From an uncultured Allomuricauda sp. (GTDB taxonomy: Bacteria > Bacteroidota > Bacteroidia > Flavobacteriales > Flavobacteriaceae), in assembly GCF_947499695.1 (NCBI RefSeq), contig NZ_CANMPQ010000001.1, forward strand, positions 868,001-932,000: DNA of 64,000 nt. Reading direction: 5' to 3'. Made by a program: the position numbers and the translations under genes. This document shows positions 19,045 to 28,286 of this stretch, piece by piece. Under the pieces are notes generated by a model. That model ran no database searches. It was given only the letters and a program-made list of their open reading frames with translations, and was not told the DNA's origin. Position 1 is the stretch's first letter, and each line of letters starts with the position of its first letter.

Positions 19045-19581
19045 TTATTTTAAGGATTGAAAAAGCAATTGCAATGCTTCTTGATACTGGCTTTCTAAGG
19101 CAGAATCAACAATCCCTTTTTCAGTGTCAAAATTTTGATGGAACGATGGGAGTGAAAATGTGGCTATGATTTCCGCTCCAAACCTTGGCAACATATTTTC
19201 TACAACGCCAAGCGCTCCTATCCCCCCTCTTTTACCAGGCGAACAGGACATCAATAACACTTTGGTTTCCTCAAGAAAACTGCGGTCCAAGCGAGATAAC
19301 CAATCCAAAACATTTTTAAAATATGCTGATGGATTACTGTTGTGCTCATTCACTGACAGAATCACTGCTTCGGCTCTTTTAATATCATCTCTTAGCTCCA
19401 CTAATGAATTTGAGTATCCATTTTGCTTTTCCTCATCCTCACTATACATTGGAAAAGGGTATTTAGACATGTCAATCAACTGTATTTCATGCTCTTGCAT
19501 AAAAGATGTGGTATGTCTTACTAGTTGGTAATTGATGGATTTTGAAGAATTACTTCCTGCCAATGCCAAAATTGCAGCCAT
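19045..19581 (-). CDS. NADPH-dependent FMN reductase family protein
   Basis: The 178-residue flavodoxin-like protein starts with ILALAGSNSSKSINYQLV, the phosphate-binding loop of the NADPH-dependent FMN reductase family, followed by the flavin-contacting segment VILSVNEHNSNPSAYFKNVLDWLSR. Members transfer electrons from NAD(P)H to flavins, quinones or chromate in the cytoplasm; the physiological acceptor is unknown. It is the first gene of the run with pabB, tilS and dsbD, starting 125 bases from the divergent acyltransferase gene. Confidence 0.88.
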   Translation of the reverse strand: MAAILALAGSNSSKSINYQLVRHTTSFMQEHEIQLIDMSKYPFPMYSEDEEKQNGYSNSLVELRDDIKRAEAVILSVNEHNSNPSAYFKNVLDWLSRLDRSFLEETKVLLMSCSPGKRGGIGALGVVENMLPRFGAEIIATFSLPSFHQNFDTEKGIVDSALESQYQEALQLLFQSLK

Positions 19582-19646
19582 AAGGGAAAAACTTTGATTG
19601 TTTCGCTAAAATACCTTAATTGGGCATTACATGCGAGTATTTTGGC

Positions 19647-19654
19647 TAATTTTG
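19647..19654 (+). promoter_or_regulatory. putative -7 promoter element TAATTTTG
   Basis: The octamer matches the Bacteroidota -7 consensus TAnnTTTG and lies 62 bases before the ATG of the membrane acyltransferase gene. A TTG lies upstream at 19620-19622, but its 24-base spacing is longer than the usual 19-21, so this assignment is tentative. Confidence 0.4.
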
Positions 19655-19715
19655 CCCCACAGAACATCCAAACTTACTGTCAAACAAGTATATAGGATAT
19701 TCATTTTTGTTAAAG

Positions 19716-20912
19716 ATGAGTTCAAATACCACCAGATTGTTCTTTATTGATGCCATGAGGGCATGGGCCATTTTAATGATGCTCCAAGGTCACTTTATAG
19801 ATGGGCTGCTGGATCCGGTTTTCCGAGATACGGATAATAACGTATTCAATGTCTGGCTTTACTTTAGGGGAATTACTGCCCCTGTTTTCTTTACGGTCTC
19901 TGGGTTTATCTTTACCTATCTGTTAATACGAGGGCCTCAAAAGGGATTGGAAAATCCAAGAGTTAAAAAAGGTGTTCGGCGTGGACTGCAGCTTCTGCTG
20001 ATTGGGTATCTGCTTCGCATGAACGTTTTCGGTTTATTTAGCGGTGACATTTATGACTCCTTCTATTTGGTGGATGTGTTGCACTGTATTGGACTTTCCA
20101 TTTTGGTTGTGATTGGGGTTTACCTCTTTGCTTCAAAAAGAAAAAGTTACGTCTTTCCCACCATACTATTGGGGATTACCTTGTTGTTATTCTTGTTTGA
20201 ACCGATTTATAAGCAGTGGTCTTTTGCATTATTGCCTGATGCTCTGGCCAATTATTTTACCAAAGCGAACGGATCTGTCTTCACTATAATTCCTTGGCTG
20301 GGATATGCTACCATCGGTGGTTTTATCTCGATTCTATTCACAAGATTTAAAGACTATCGGTATTTGTACCCTGTAGCAATTTCAACTGCAGCGGTGATAG
20401 GGTTTATCTTGATTTATTTTTCCTCCTTGGGTTTTATAAATCTTTATAGACTTAGCGGTGTGGAATTGTTTAAAATGATAGAAAACAATAATTATCTTTT
20501 TATCCGCTTGGGAGATGTATTTATGGCCTTTGCCATTTTTATGTTATTTCGTCAGTTCATGACCAATAAAACTGTTTTGAAAATCGGTGCAAGCACGTTA
20601 TCTATTTACGTTATTCACTTTATTATTCTCTATGGAAGTTTTACCGGTTTGGGATTATATCGCTTTTTCAACCATTCACTTGGACCTGCAGTTGTAATCC
20701 TTGGAGCTATTGCATTTATGTTCTCCTGTACTTTCTTGGCGTTAAGCTACAATAAACGTGAAACTGAAATTAAAGCACATGGTATCCAGATGCTTGGATT
20801 CATTAAAAATCAAACTCTGGAGTTAAAAAGAATATCCTCTCCTATTTTAAGAGAACTCTCCGTAAAAGCTAAGGTTCTGCTTCGCAAGTTTCTTAGAACA
20901 GTACGAAGTTAA
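19716..20912 (+). CDS. multi-pass membrane acyltransferase-like protein (DUF1624/HGSNAT type)
   Basis: From the ATG at 19716 the protein has 398 residues; an in-frame TTG at 19707 would add three. It has about ten membrane helices and the family start RLFFIDAMRAWAILMMLQGHF, with an arginine and histidine in the first helix, as in heparan-alpha-glucosaminide N-acetyltransferase-like and OpgC-type proteins. These transfer acyl groups across the inner membrane to glycans or other acceptors; the acceptor here is unknown. The C-terminal tail is cytoplasmic and basic. The gene is convergent with lpd, with only 20 bases between the stops. Confidence 0.8.
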   Translation: MSSNTTRLFFIDAMRAWAILMMLQGHFIDGLLDPVFRDTDNNVFNVWLYFRGITAPVFFTVSGFIFTYLLIRGPQKGLENPRVKKGVRRGLQLLLIGYLLRMNVFGLFSGDIYDSFYLVDVLHCIGLSILVVIGVYLFASKRKSYVFPTILLGITLLLFLFEPIYKQWSFALLPDALANYFTKANGSVFTIIPWLGYATIGGFISILFTRFKDYRYLYPVAISTAAVIGFILIYFSSLGFINLYRLSGVELFKMIENNNYLFIRLGDVFMAFAIFMLFRQFMTNKTVLKIGASTLSIYVIHFIILYGSFTGLGLYRFFNHSLGPAVVILGAIAFMFSCTFLALSYNKRETEIKAHGIQMLGFIKNQTLELKRISSPILRELSVKAKVLLRKFLRTVRS

Positions 20913-20932
20913 ACCTCTTTCCATCAAAAATA

Positions 20933-22339
20933 TTAGATATGTATGGGTCTGTCTTCAGTGGCGGCCAATGCAGCCTCTTTGACAGCCTCTGCATAAGTTG
21001 GATGCGCATGACTCATACGGGCTATGTCTTCAGCAGATGCTCTAAACTCCATTGCAGTTACACCTTCCGTGATTAAGTCAGCACAACGCGCTCCTATCAT
21101 ATGTACTCCAAGTACTTCATCTGTAGTTTGGTCCGCAAGTATTTTTACAAAGCCATCAATGTCCATACTTGCTCTTGCTCTTCCTAATGCGCGCATTGGA
21201 AATTGACCTACTTTATAGGCAACTCCCTCTTCTTTGAGTTGTTCTTCTGTTTTTCCAACAGCTGCTACCTCTGGCCAGGTGTAAACCACTCCGGGGATTA
21301 GGTTATAGTTGATATGTGGTTTTTGTCCGGCAAGTAATTCAGCAACCATAGTACCTTCTTCTTCGGCTTTATGGGCTAACATTGCTCCTTTTACAACATC
21401 ACCGATAGCATAGATATTGGAAACATTGGTCTGCAAGTGTTCGTTTACCTCTACCCTACCTCTATCATCTATTTGTACGCCGGCCGCTTCCACATTTAAT
21501 CCATCAGTGTAAGGTCTTCTTCCAACAGAAACCAAACAATAATCGCCCTTAAAAACAACTTCTTGTCCTTTCTTATCATCCGCTTTAACAACAACTTCAT
21601 CACCTACACGCTCCACAGATTTCACTTTATGGGATAAGTTGAATTTTATCTTTTGCTTCTTCAAAGATCGCATCAACTCCTTAGAAAGTCCGCCATCCAT
21701 GCCAGGTATAATTCGGTCCATAAACTCGACCACAGTGACCTCGGCGCCAATACGCTTATATACTTGACCAAGTTCCAAACCAATAACTCCTCCACCAATT
21801 ACGATCATGTGTTTGGGTACCTCTTTAAGTTTCAACGCTTCGGTTGAGGTTATGATTCGTTCTTTGTCAATTTTGATAAAAGGCAACGTAGATGGTTTTG
21901 ACCCAGTTGCTATAATAGAGTGTTTGGCCCCTATGGTTTCGGTTTTCCCTTTTTCATTTGTGATATTGACATGAGTAGCATCCTTAAAACTACCTACCCC
22001 TTGATAAACGTCAATTTTATTTTTATCCATCAAAAACTGGATTCCTTTGGTTGTCTGATCAACTACGCCCTGCTTCCTATTGATCATTTGTTCCAAATTC
22101 ACCTTCACCTCTCCGGGAATATCAATTCCATGCTCTTCAAAATGCTTAACCGCATCTTCATAATGATGGGAAGAATCCAACAACGCTTTGGAAGGAATAC
22201 AACCAACATTCAAACAAGTGCCCCCTAAGGTGCCGTATTTTTCAATTATTGCAGTTTTCATTCCTAACTGTGCGCAACGAATTGCCGCTACATATCCTCC
22301 AGGTCCAGAGCCGATGACGGCTACATCATATTGATTCAT
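20933..22339 (-). CDS. lpdA: dihydrolipoyl dehydrogenase (E3)
   Basis: The 468-residue flavoenzyme has the N-terminal FAD-binding GSGPGGYVAA, the redox-active disulfide GGTCLNVGCIPSK (Cys at about 42 and 47), the NAD-binding GGGVIGLELG at about 180 and the C-terminal catalytic HAHPTYAEA (His at about 446). It reoxidises the dihydrolipoyl groups of pyruvate, 2-oxoglutarate and branched-chain dehydrogenase complexes and the glycine cleavage system, in the cytoplasm. It is monocistronic here, as in many relatives, with a 176-base interval to the divergent AraC-type regulator. Confidence 0.96.
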   Translation of the reverse strand: MNQYDVAVIGSGPGGYVAAIRCAQLGMKTAIIEKYGTLGGTCLNVGCIPSKALLDSSHHYEDAVKHFEEHGIDIPGEVKVNLEQMINRKQGVVDQTTKGIQFLMDKNKIDVYQGVGSFKDATHVNITNEKGKTETIGAKHSIIATGSKPSTLPFIKIDKERIITSTEALKLKEVPKHMIVIGGGVIGLELGQVYKRIGAEVTVVEFMDRIIPGMDGGLSKELMRSLKKQKIKFNLSHKVKSVERVGDEVVVKADDKKGQEVVFKGDYCLVSVGRRPYTDGLNVEAAGVQIDDRGRVEVNEHLQTNVSNIYAIGDVVKGAMLAHKAEEEGTMVAELLAGQKPHINYNLIPGVVYTWPEVAAVGKTEEQLKEEGVAYKVGQFPMRALGRARASMDIDGFVKILADQTTDEVLGVHMIGARCADLITEGVTAMEFRASAEDIARMSHAHPTYAEAVKEAALAATEDRPIHI

Positions 22340-22518
22340 ATTTGAATTTTAGAGCTATTATTTTGTTCGATAATTAGAACAAAAATAACAATGTTTATGC
22401 TAACAAGGACTTCTTCTTTGGCGTTTTGAATTTCTTTTTGACCTAAGTGGTTATAATTCTATCTTAAAGTTGAATTCCATAATAGGGAACATCTGGAATT
22501 TCTGACTACATTTGAGTG

Positions 22519-23568
22519 ATGCGCATATTAAAACTGGACAAAGAATTGGAGGTTTTTATCGCCGGACTTGGGGCCGCCCAAAGTCTGTTAATGTCCATTT
22601 ATAGCTTTACTGAAAGAAAAAAGGATTTTAAAAATATACTGTTAGCGCTTTTCTTTCTGGCCATTACCGTTCGGTTGGTCAAGTCTATACTTTGGGTTTA
22701 CCTAGACAGTTCCCCAATGTGGTTGATTAACTTAGGTTTTATAGCGCATAGTATTTCGGGACCTGCACTTTTTTTGTACCTATTACATTTTTTCTTTTCT
22801 AAGAAATGGTCCAATTGGAACCTGATTCATTTCCTTCCAAGTCTTATCCTCTTTATTTATGTTGGAATGCTTACGCTCGATAATTTTTGGTACAGCGGAG
22901 GCTATTCTGCATTGATTTTTCATCAAATTGGATATAGTGTGGCCGGATTGTCGCTTTTAGTCATCCATTTTCTCTCCAAAAGAAAGAAAACATCCATTGG
23001 GAAAGCCTCTATTGTTTGGGTTCTTGCCTTGGTTTTGGGCACAGCGCTTTTGCAATTTTTATATTTTTCCAATTATATTTTGGGGCTTACCCCATATTTA
23101 CTTGGGCCCATCAGCTATCTTCCGTTTGTTTATTTTCTAGCGTTTTTACTTTTCAAAAACCCATCGCTTTTGAAATCTTCGGCGTCAAAGAAAAATCAGA
23201 ACATTCGTGTTTCGGATTATCAGCTAGAAGTACATGCCCGACAGATGAAAGATTTGATGGAACTCGAAAAATTGTATTTAGACCCAAACTGTACCCTAAA
23301 CAAAGTTGCCAAAGAATTGAATCAACCTTCTTATCTTATTTCACATGTTGTAAATAATACAATCGGCAAAAGCTTTCCTGAATTTTTAAATGGACTCCGC
23401 ATTGAAGAGGTAAAAAGAAGATTGCAAGAACCAGAAAATCAAAATGTAAAGATTGCAAGCATCGCTTATGATTGCGGATTTAATTCGCTTTCTTCCTTTA
23501 ATATCGCCTTTAAAAAGGTGACCGGCACCACTCCCACCAAGTTCATGCAAAACAACATTTCCCATTAG
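22519..23568 (+). CDS. membrane-anchored AraC family transcriptional regulator
   Basis: The protein has about 349 residues from the ATG at 22519; an in-frame GTG precedes it. The first two thirds hold about seven membrane helices, and after a basic linker a C-terminal AraC/XylS double helix-turn-helix (about 245-348) ends with the usual VTGTTPTKFMQNN signature. This 7TM-AraC layout is common in Bacteroidota and is thought to sense a signal in the membrane. No target can be read from the sequence. The transporter gene at 23663 follows 94 bases downstream on the same strand and could be regulated or co-transcribed. Confidence 0.88.
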   Translation: MRILKLDKELEVFIAGLGAAQSLLMSIYSFTERKKDFKNILLALFFLAITVRLVKSILWVYLDSSPMWLINLGFIAHSISGPALFLYLLHFFFSKKWSNWNLIHFLPSLILFIYVGMLTLDNFWYSGGYSALIFHQIGYSVAGLSLLVIHFLSKRKKTSIGKASIVWVLALVLGTALLQFLYFSNYILGLTPYLLGPISYLPFVYFLAFLLFKNPSLLKSSASKKNQNIRVSDYQLEVHARQMKDLMELEKLYLDPNCTLNKVAKELNQPSYLISHVVNNTIGKSFPEFLNGLRIEEVKRRLQEPENQNVKIASIAYDCGFNSLSSFNIAFKKVTGTTPTKFMQNNISH

Positions 23569-23662
23569 CCATTTATAAATTCGTCAGACCAATTCATTAA
23601 TACAAAAGACCAAGAAGATTTGAATGCCCATTTTCGTTTTGAAATAATGGTGTCATCTGTCT

Positions 23663-24979
23663 ATGAAAAATCTTTTTGAATTTCTTAAACTTTCCAAATT
23701 CCGACAGTCTGAAAATCGACAAATGAAGTTGGTGGGATGCTCTTTCTTTTATTTTTTCTGTTTGTTGTGTTCCTATTTTATTCTTAGACCGCTACGCGAT
23801 GAAATGGGCATCGTAAACGGGGCAGTAAACATGCAGTGGCTGTTTACGGGGACCTTTGTGGCGATGCTTTTTATTGTACCAGTTTTTGGGTGGTTGATGG
23901 CCAAAACGTCCATAAAAAGGGTCTTAATCTTTTCCTACGCCTTTTTTATAGCTAATATCCTTTTGTTTTATTTCCTATTTGAAAACGTTGGAATTACCAA
24001 ACCAGTAGCCATCGCATTTTTTATTTGGTTGAGTGTTTTCAACCTCTTTGTGGTCTCATTGTTTTGGAGTTTTATGGCTGATGTATTCACTGGGAAAACT
24101 TCCAAACGGTTTTTTGGCATCATTGCCTCTGGTGGAAGTTTGGGAGCGCTGACCGGACCACTTATCGCAAACTATCTAGCCCAGCAATTCGCTGTTAATG
24201 TATTATTGTTAGCAGCAGTTTCGTTTCTATTTCTGGCGCTGTGCTGTATCTATATCATCCTAAGTCTATCTGATAAAAAATACACCTACAATACCGAGAT
24301 AAATCGAAGTATTAGCACAAAGCAGCTTTTTAAAGGAATACAAAACATAGCAAAATCAAGATACCTTCAATCCATTGTGATCTTCATTTTATTGTACACT
24401 ACCATTTCAACAATCCTCTATTTTGAGCAGGCCCATGTTGTTGAAAATACCTTAGTACAGCAAAACCAGCGATTGGCATATTTTTCTAAGATTGATTTTT
24501 CCGTAAACGCTATTGCAATCATAGGGCAACTGCTGTTGACCGGAAAAATCATCCAAAAATTTGGGTTAGCAAAAGTATTGGCGTCCGTGCCTTTCTTAAT
24601 GGGATTGGGTCTTTTTTTTCTGGGCACCAATTCCTCACTTTGGGTTATCGCTGTGCTTATGGTCGTACATCGGGCTGGTAATTTTATGTTGCTTCGTCCT
24701 TCAAGGGAAATTTTGTACACAGTTACCTCTTTAGAGGAAAAATACAAGTCAAAAAATTTTATTGATACCGCTATCTATCGTGGCGGAGATGCTTTGGTTG
24801 GATGGTTATTCGCGGGACTTGTGGCCATCGGATGGGGTCTTGGGGCTATCGCCTTCCTGGCCATACCACTTTCTTTTATTTGGAGTTTTGTTGGATACAG
24901 TCTCGGAAAGCAACAATATAGAAAAGAGAATGCATTAACTTTAAACAACACTATTTATGAAAACAGCATTAAATCGTAG
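23663..24979 (+). CDS. MFS / ADP-ATP carrier-like membrane transporter
   Basis: The 438-residue integral membrane protein has about twelve helices. The N-terminal motif SYFILRPLRDEMGI is typical of a bacterial group related to the NTP/NDP exchange (Npt) and MFS families. The substrate is unknown; nucleotide exchange is unlikely in a free-living cell but cannot be excluded. Its last 23 bases overlap the start of the aldo/keto reductase gene, so the two genes are translationally coupled. I infer a shared function, perhaps uptake of a compound that is then reduced. Confidence 0.78.
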   Translation: MKNLFEFLKLSKFRQSENRQMKLVGCSFFYFFCLLCSYFILRPLRDEMGIVNGAVNMQWLFTGTFVAMLFIVPVFGWLMAKTSIKRVLIFSYAFFIANILLFYFLFENVGITKPVAIAFFIWLSVFNLFVVSLFWSFMADVFTGKTSKRFFGIIASGGSLGALTGPLIANYLAQQFAVNVLLLAAVSFLFLALCCIYIILSLSDKKYTYNTEINRSISTKQLFKGIQNIAKSRYLQSIVIFILLYTTISTILYFEQAHVVENTLVQQNQRLAYFSKIDFSVNAIAIIGQLLLTGKIIQKFGLAKVLASVPFLMGLGLFFLGTNSSLWVIAVLMVVHRAGNFMLLRPSREILYTVTSLEEKYKSKNFIDTAIYRGGDALVGWLFAGLVAIGWGLGAIAFLAIPLSFIWSFVGYSLGKQQYRKENALTLNNTIYENSIKS

Positions 24980-25886
24980 GGAGGTATTAAAGCTATCCGT
25001 ATTGGGAGGTCTTGGGCTATCGTTCAATCCTCTTTCAAATGTATTGAATCCATTGGATAAAATTGGGACAAGAGTTATTCCATCATCAGGGGAAACATTA
25101 CCCATGGTTGGGGTCGGAACTTGGCAAACTTTCGACGTTGGAAGCTCGACAGAAAAACGCAAAGTTTTAAGTGAAGTACTTTCCCAGATGTATGTTTATG
25201 GAGGAAGAGTTATTGATTCGTCCCCCATGTACGCCTCTTCCGAAAGTGTTGTTGGTGATTTAACGGCAAACCTTGGTTTTCAAAATGAGCTGTTTTACGC
25301 AACAAAGGTTTGGACTTCAGGTCAACAGGCAGGTATCCGACAGATGGATGCTTCCATGAGAAAAATGAAACGAAAGCAAATGGATTTAATCCAAATACAC
25401 AACTTGGTTGACTGGAAAATCCATGTGAAAACTCTGAAAAAATGGAAGGACGAGGGTAAAATCAGGTATTGGGGTATTACCCATTATGTGGATTCTTCCC
25501 ATAGTTCTTTAGAAAAAATAATTGTATCGGAGCGTCCCGATTTTGTGCAGTTCAACTATTCAATACGGTCTAGACATGCCGAGAACTCCCTCTTTAAAAC
25601 GGTGGAAAAATATGGCGTTGCTACATTGATCAACCAACCTTACGAAAGCGGGTCACTATTTAGAATTGTAAAAGGAAAGTCAATTCCCGAATGGGCAAAA
25701 GAATTTGACATACATAGTTGGGGACAATACTTTCTGAAGTTTATTCTTTCCAACAAAAATGTGACTTGTGTAATTCCCGGCACATCAAAGCCGCATCATA
25801 TGATAGACAATATGAAAGCTGGATTAGGCAGGATGCCAGATGAACGATTAAGAAATAAAATGGCTTCGCACCTCAAGTCCCTTTAG
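24957..25886 (+). CDS. aldo/keto reductase with N-terminal Tat-like signal
   Basis: The 309-residue TIM-barrel oxidoreductase has all four expected catalytic residues visible: Asp and Tyr in DSSPMYA, Lys in YATKVW and His in IQIHNL. A region preceding the barrel reads NRREVLKLSVLGGLGL, which resembles a twin-arginine export signal, so it may work in the periplasm with its cofactor folded in. The C-terminal segment contains the cofactor-site sequence CVIPGTSKP. The start overlaps the transporter gene by 23 bases. The substrate is unknown. Confidence 0.88.
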   Translation: MKTALNRREVLKLSVLGGLGLSFNPLSNVLNPLDKIGTRVIPSSGETLPMVGVGTWQTFDVGSSTEKRKVLSEVLSQMYVYGGRVIDSSPMYASSESVVGDLTANLGFQNELFYATKVWTSGQQAGIRQMDASMRKMKRKQMDLIQIHNLVDWKIHVKTLKKWKDEGKIRYWGITHYVDSSHSSLEKIIVSERPDFVQFNYSIRSRHAENSLFKTVEKYGVATLINQPYESGSLFRIVKGKSIPEWAKEFDIHSWGQYFLKFILSNKNVTCVIPGTSKPHHMIDNMKAGLGRMPDERLRNKMASHLKSL

Positions 25887-25890
25887 AACG

Positions 25891-26280
25891 CTACACAGGT
25901 GCTAACGGAAATTTATTAGCTCCGTAATACCCCAACCAAAGACCAGCCAAAAGGGATACATGTAATCCAGATTCAAACCAAAACGGTCCACTCCATTGAC
26001 CACAGAGTACAGCAAACGACATTTTGGCTACAATAAACAGCGAGATTGCGAAATGCGGCCAGCAATTATCCCTTACCACAATAAGCGATGCTAAAAAACC
26101 GGCCACAATAGCCGATAGAAAGGTGGCCAAGCCGCCGAAAGCCAATTCTATATTGGAAGAGGTACAAAAACTAAGTTCATCCAATAAAATCTCTTGTGAT
26201 ATCGTGGTATACAGCAAAAGGGACAATCCCCCGATGATGGTCGCTGATACCGTCAGCAAAATTCGCGTACGGGAACTCAT
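25891..26280 (-). CDS. small four-helix membrane protein of unknown function
   Basis: The 129-residue hydrophobic protein has about four membrane helices: about 9-28, 46-66, 75-93 and 104-120. No domain is recognised and no catalytic motif is visible. It is convergent with the aldo/keto reductase (4 bases between the stops) and lies downstream of the Lrp-type regulator on the same strand, 105 bases away. It appears a genuine gene because the strand is open between neighbours and hydrophobicity is well patterned. Confidence 0.65.
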   Translation of the reverse strand: MSSRTRILLTVSATIIGGLSLLLYTTISQEILLDELSFCTSSNIELAFGGLATFLSAIVAGFLASLIVVRDNCWPHFAISLFIVAKMSFAVLCGQWSGPFWFESGLHVSLLAGLWLGYYGANKFPLAPV

Positions 26281-26385
26281 TGATTAAAGACGTTTTTTGA
26301 TTGTTGTTCGTTTTTTGGTAACGAGAAATTACCAAGATTCATTCAAAGCAAACCTCTTTTTAACATGGATTTACGTTAAACTTTG

Positions 26386-26844
26386 CTAAATGTGAACGAT
26401 GGGACTATTCTTTACTTCTTTAATCGTAAACGAACTCTGACTACTCCCAATATTGCTTATGGCCGTTAATTTGGTTACCATAAATTCGCGATACTCTTCC
26501 ATATCCCGAACATTCACTTTTAGAATGTAATCGTAATCCCCACTTACATGAAAGCACTCAGACACCTCATCCAGTTTTAAAACTTCACGTTCAAATCGAA
26601 GTACATTTTCCTTGATATGCTGCACCAATCTAATATGACAAAGCACGGTAAAATTACGTTCAACTTTCTTTTTGTCAATCAGGGCAATATAATTGGTGAC
26701 CACTCCGGTTCTTTCCAAACGTCTAATACGCTCATATACCGCAGTTTTGGATAAATCAAGACTGTCGGCATATTGCTTGGTGGTTTTCTTACAATCCTCT
26801 TGAAGCAATTTTATGAGCTTTCTATCAATTTGATCTAGTTCCAT
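26386..26844 (-). CDS. Lrp/AsnC family transcriptional regulator
   Basis: The 152-residue protein has an N-terminal helix-turn-helix (about 1-60, with KQYADSLDLSKTAVYERIRR) and the C-terminal RAM/AsnC ligand-binding domain (about 65-145, with SGDYDYILKV). Such proteins bind DNA as dimers or octamers and respond to amino acids. It is divergent from the methionine gamma-lyase-like gene, with 150 bases between, and this interval carries two inverted repeats that fit Lrp-type operators. I infer that it controls the lyase gene and itself in response to methionine or a related amino acid. Confidence 0.92.
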   Translation of the reverse strand: MELDQIDRKLIKLLQEDCKKTTKQYADSLDLSKTAVYERIRRLERTGVVTNYIALIDKKKVERNFTVLCHIRLVQHIKENVLRFEREVLKLDEVSECFHVSGDYDYILKVNVRDMEEYREFMVTKLTAISNIGSSQSSFTIKEVKNSPIVHI

Positions 26845-26883
26845 ACCGATGGATTTTCAGTTTTATAGAGAAAATATTATTAA

Positions 26884-26904
26884 ATATAGAATAATTATCT
26901 ATAT
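26884..26904. promoter_or_regulatory. putative Lrp operator, site 1
   Basis: A perfect inverted repeat ATATAGA, 7-base spacer, TCTATAT lies in the divergent promoter region of the Lrp regulator and the lyase. Its left half TAGAATAAT is repeated in site 2. Size and AT-rich centre fit the known style of Lrp/AsnC sites; binding is inferred. Confidence 0.55.
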
Positions 26905-26916
26905 TTTTACTTATTT

Positions 26917-26931
26917 TAGAATAATGTTCTA
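26917..26931. promoter_or_regulatory. putative Lrp operator, site 2
   Basis: A perfect inverted repeat TAGAA, 5-base spacer, TTCTA has its centre 30 bases (about three helical turns) from the centre of site 1, which would let both sites face the same side of the DNA. The shared TAGAATAAT core supports one regulator binding both. Confidence 0.5.
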
Positions 26932-26994
26932 TGTAATAACATTAATATTGACTTTAAGTCCATAATTATCGAATTTTATCGAAAACTAAAACCA

Positions 26995-28215
26995 ATGGAC
27001 TACAAAGCATCAGAACAGATTCAAGGCCTTCAATATTTTGGCGAATTTGGAGGAGTAAACCCTTCTATATCAGATTCTTCTACCTATACTTTTCTTTCAG
27101 CAAAGACGATGTTCGATACCTTCGAGGGTAATACCGAGGGATGCTATTTATACAGCAGACATTCATCACCTTCAAACCTATACTTAGGAGAAGCTATGGC
27201 CCAATTAGAAGGCACCGAGGCAGCTAATGTATATGCTAGTGGCATGGGTGCTATAAGTGCTGTTATTTTTCAATTGTGTGACGTTGATGAACACATCGTA
27301 TGCAGCAGAACCATTTACGGAGGCACATATGCTTTTCTAAAGAACTTTGTGAAGAAATTCAATGTTTCCACCTCGTTTGTCGACATTACCAATCTCGAAG
27401 TGGCTGAGCAGTCCATCACACCTAAAACCAAGATGATTTATTGCGAAGCCATAAGCAATCCCCTTCTTGAGGTCGCCCATATCCAATCACTTTCTAAATT
27501 GGCCAAAAAATATGGTATTCCGCTTGTAGTTGACAATACTTTTTCTCCTTTAAGTATAAACGCTTCAAAACTAGGCGCTGATATTGTGGTTCATAGTCTA
27601 ACGAAATTTATCAATGGAAGCAGTGATTGCGTAGCTGGTGCAGTTTGTGCCTCTTCAGAGTTTTGCCTCAGCCTGAAAGATGTCAACGACGGTGCAGGAA
27701 TGCTATTGGGAAGCACTTTGGACAGCCTGAGGGCCGCTTCCATATTGAAAAACATGCGTACGCTACATATCAGAATAAAAAAACACAGTGAGAATGCACA
27801 TTTCTTGGCAAATCAATTTGAAAAGGATGGATTAAAAGTGGTTTATCCAGGTTTAAAAAGTCATCCTGGACATGAGGTAATGAAATCCCAAATGAACTCG
27901 GAATACGGTTTTGGTGGATTGATGACCTTGGATGTTGGCTCGTTGGATAAGGCCAATGCACTAATGGAATTAATGCAAAAAGAGAAACTGGGATATTTGG
28001 CCGTTAGTCTAGGATTCTACAAAACCTTATTTAGCGCACCTGGAACTTCCACCTCTTCCGAAATTCCTTTAGAAGAACAGGAAGAATTGGGGCTATCACA
28101 AGGACTTATCCGTTTTTCTATTGGTTTGGACAACGATATTAACGCAACGTATTTGGCAATGCGTTCCTGTATGGAGCAACTGGGAATCTTGGAAAACAAT
28201 GCCGTTATGGCATAA
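26995..28215 (+). CDS. Cys/Met metabolism PLP-dependent enzyme, probably methionine gamma-lyase
   Basis: The 406-residue fold-type I PLP enzyme of the cystathionine gamma-synthase/lyase family has the segment YSRHSSPSNLYLGEAMAQLE near the N-terminus and the PLP lysine in VVHSLTKFINGSSD (about residue 204). Family members cleave or form C-S bonds; the best guess is methionine gamma-lyase, which yields methanethiol, ammonia and 2-oxobutyrate. The divergent Lrp regulator supports an amino-acid catabolic role. The Na+/H+ antiporter gene follows 71 bases later on the same strand. Homocysteine or cystathionine as substrate cannot be excluded. Confidence 0.85.
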   Translation: MDYKASEQIQGLQYFGEFGGVNPSISDSSTYTFLSAKTMFDTFEGNTEGCYLYSRHSSPSNLYLGEAMAQLEGTEAANVYASGMGAISAVIFQLCDVDEHIVCSRTIYGGTYAFLKNFVKKFNVSTSFVDITNLEVAEQSITPKTKMIYCEAISNPLLEVAHIQSLSKLAKKYGIPLVVDNTFSPLSINASKLGADIVVHSLTKFINGSSDCVAGAVCASSEFCLSLKDVNDGAGMLLGSTLDSLRAASILKNMRTLHIRIKKHSENAHFLANQFEKDGLKVVYPGLKSHPGHEVMKSQMNSEYGFGGLMTLDVGSLDKANALMELMQKEKLGYLAVSLGFYKTLFSAPGTSTSSEIPLEEQEELGLSQGLIRFSIGLDNDINATYLAMRSCMEQLGILENNAVMA

Positions 28216-28286
28216 GGACCTTCAATTCTAGGTTTGGAGAACAAGTCTCAAAGTTGTAATATTACCTGTAAACAAAACCAGATTCC

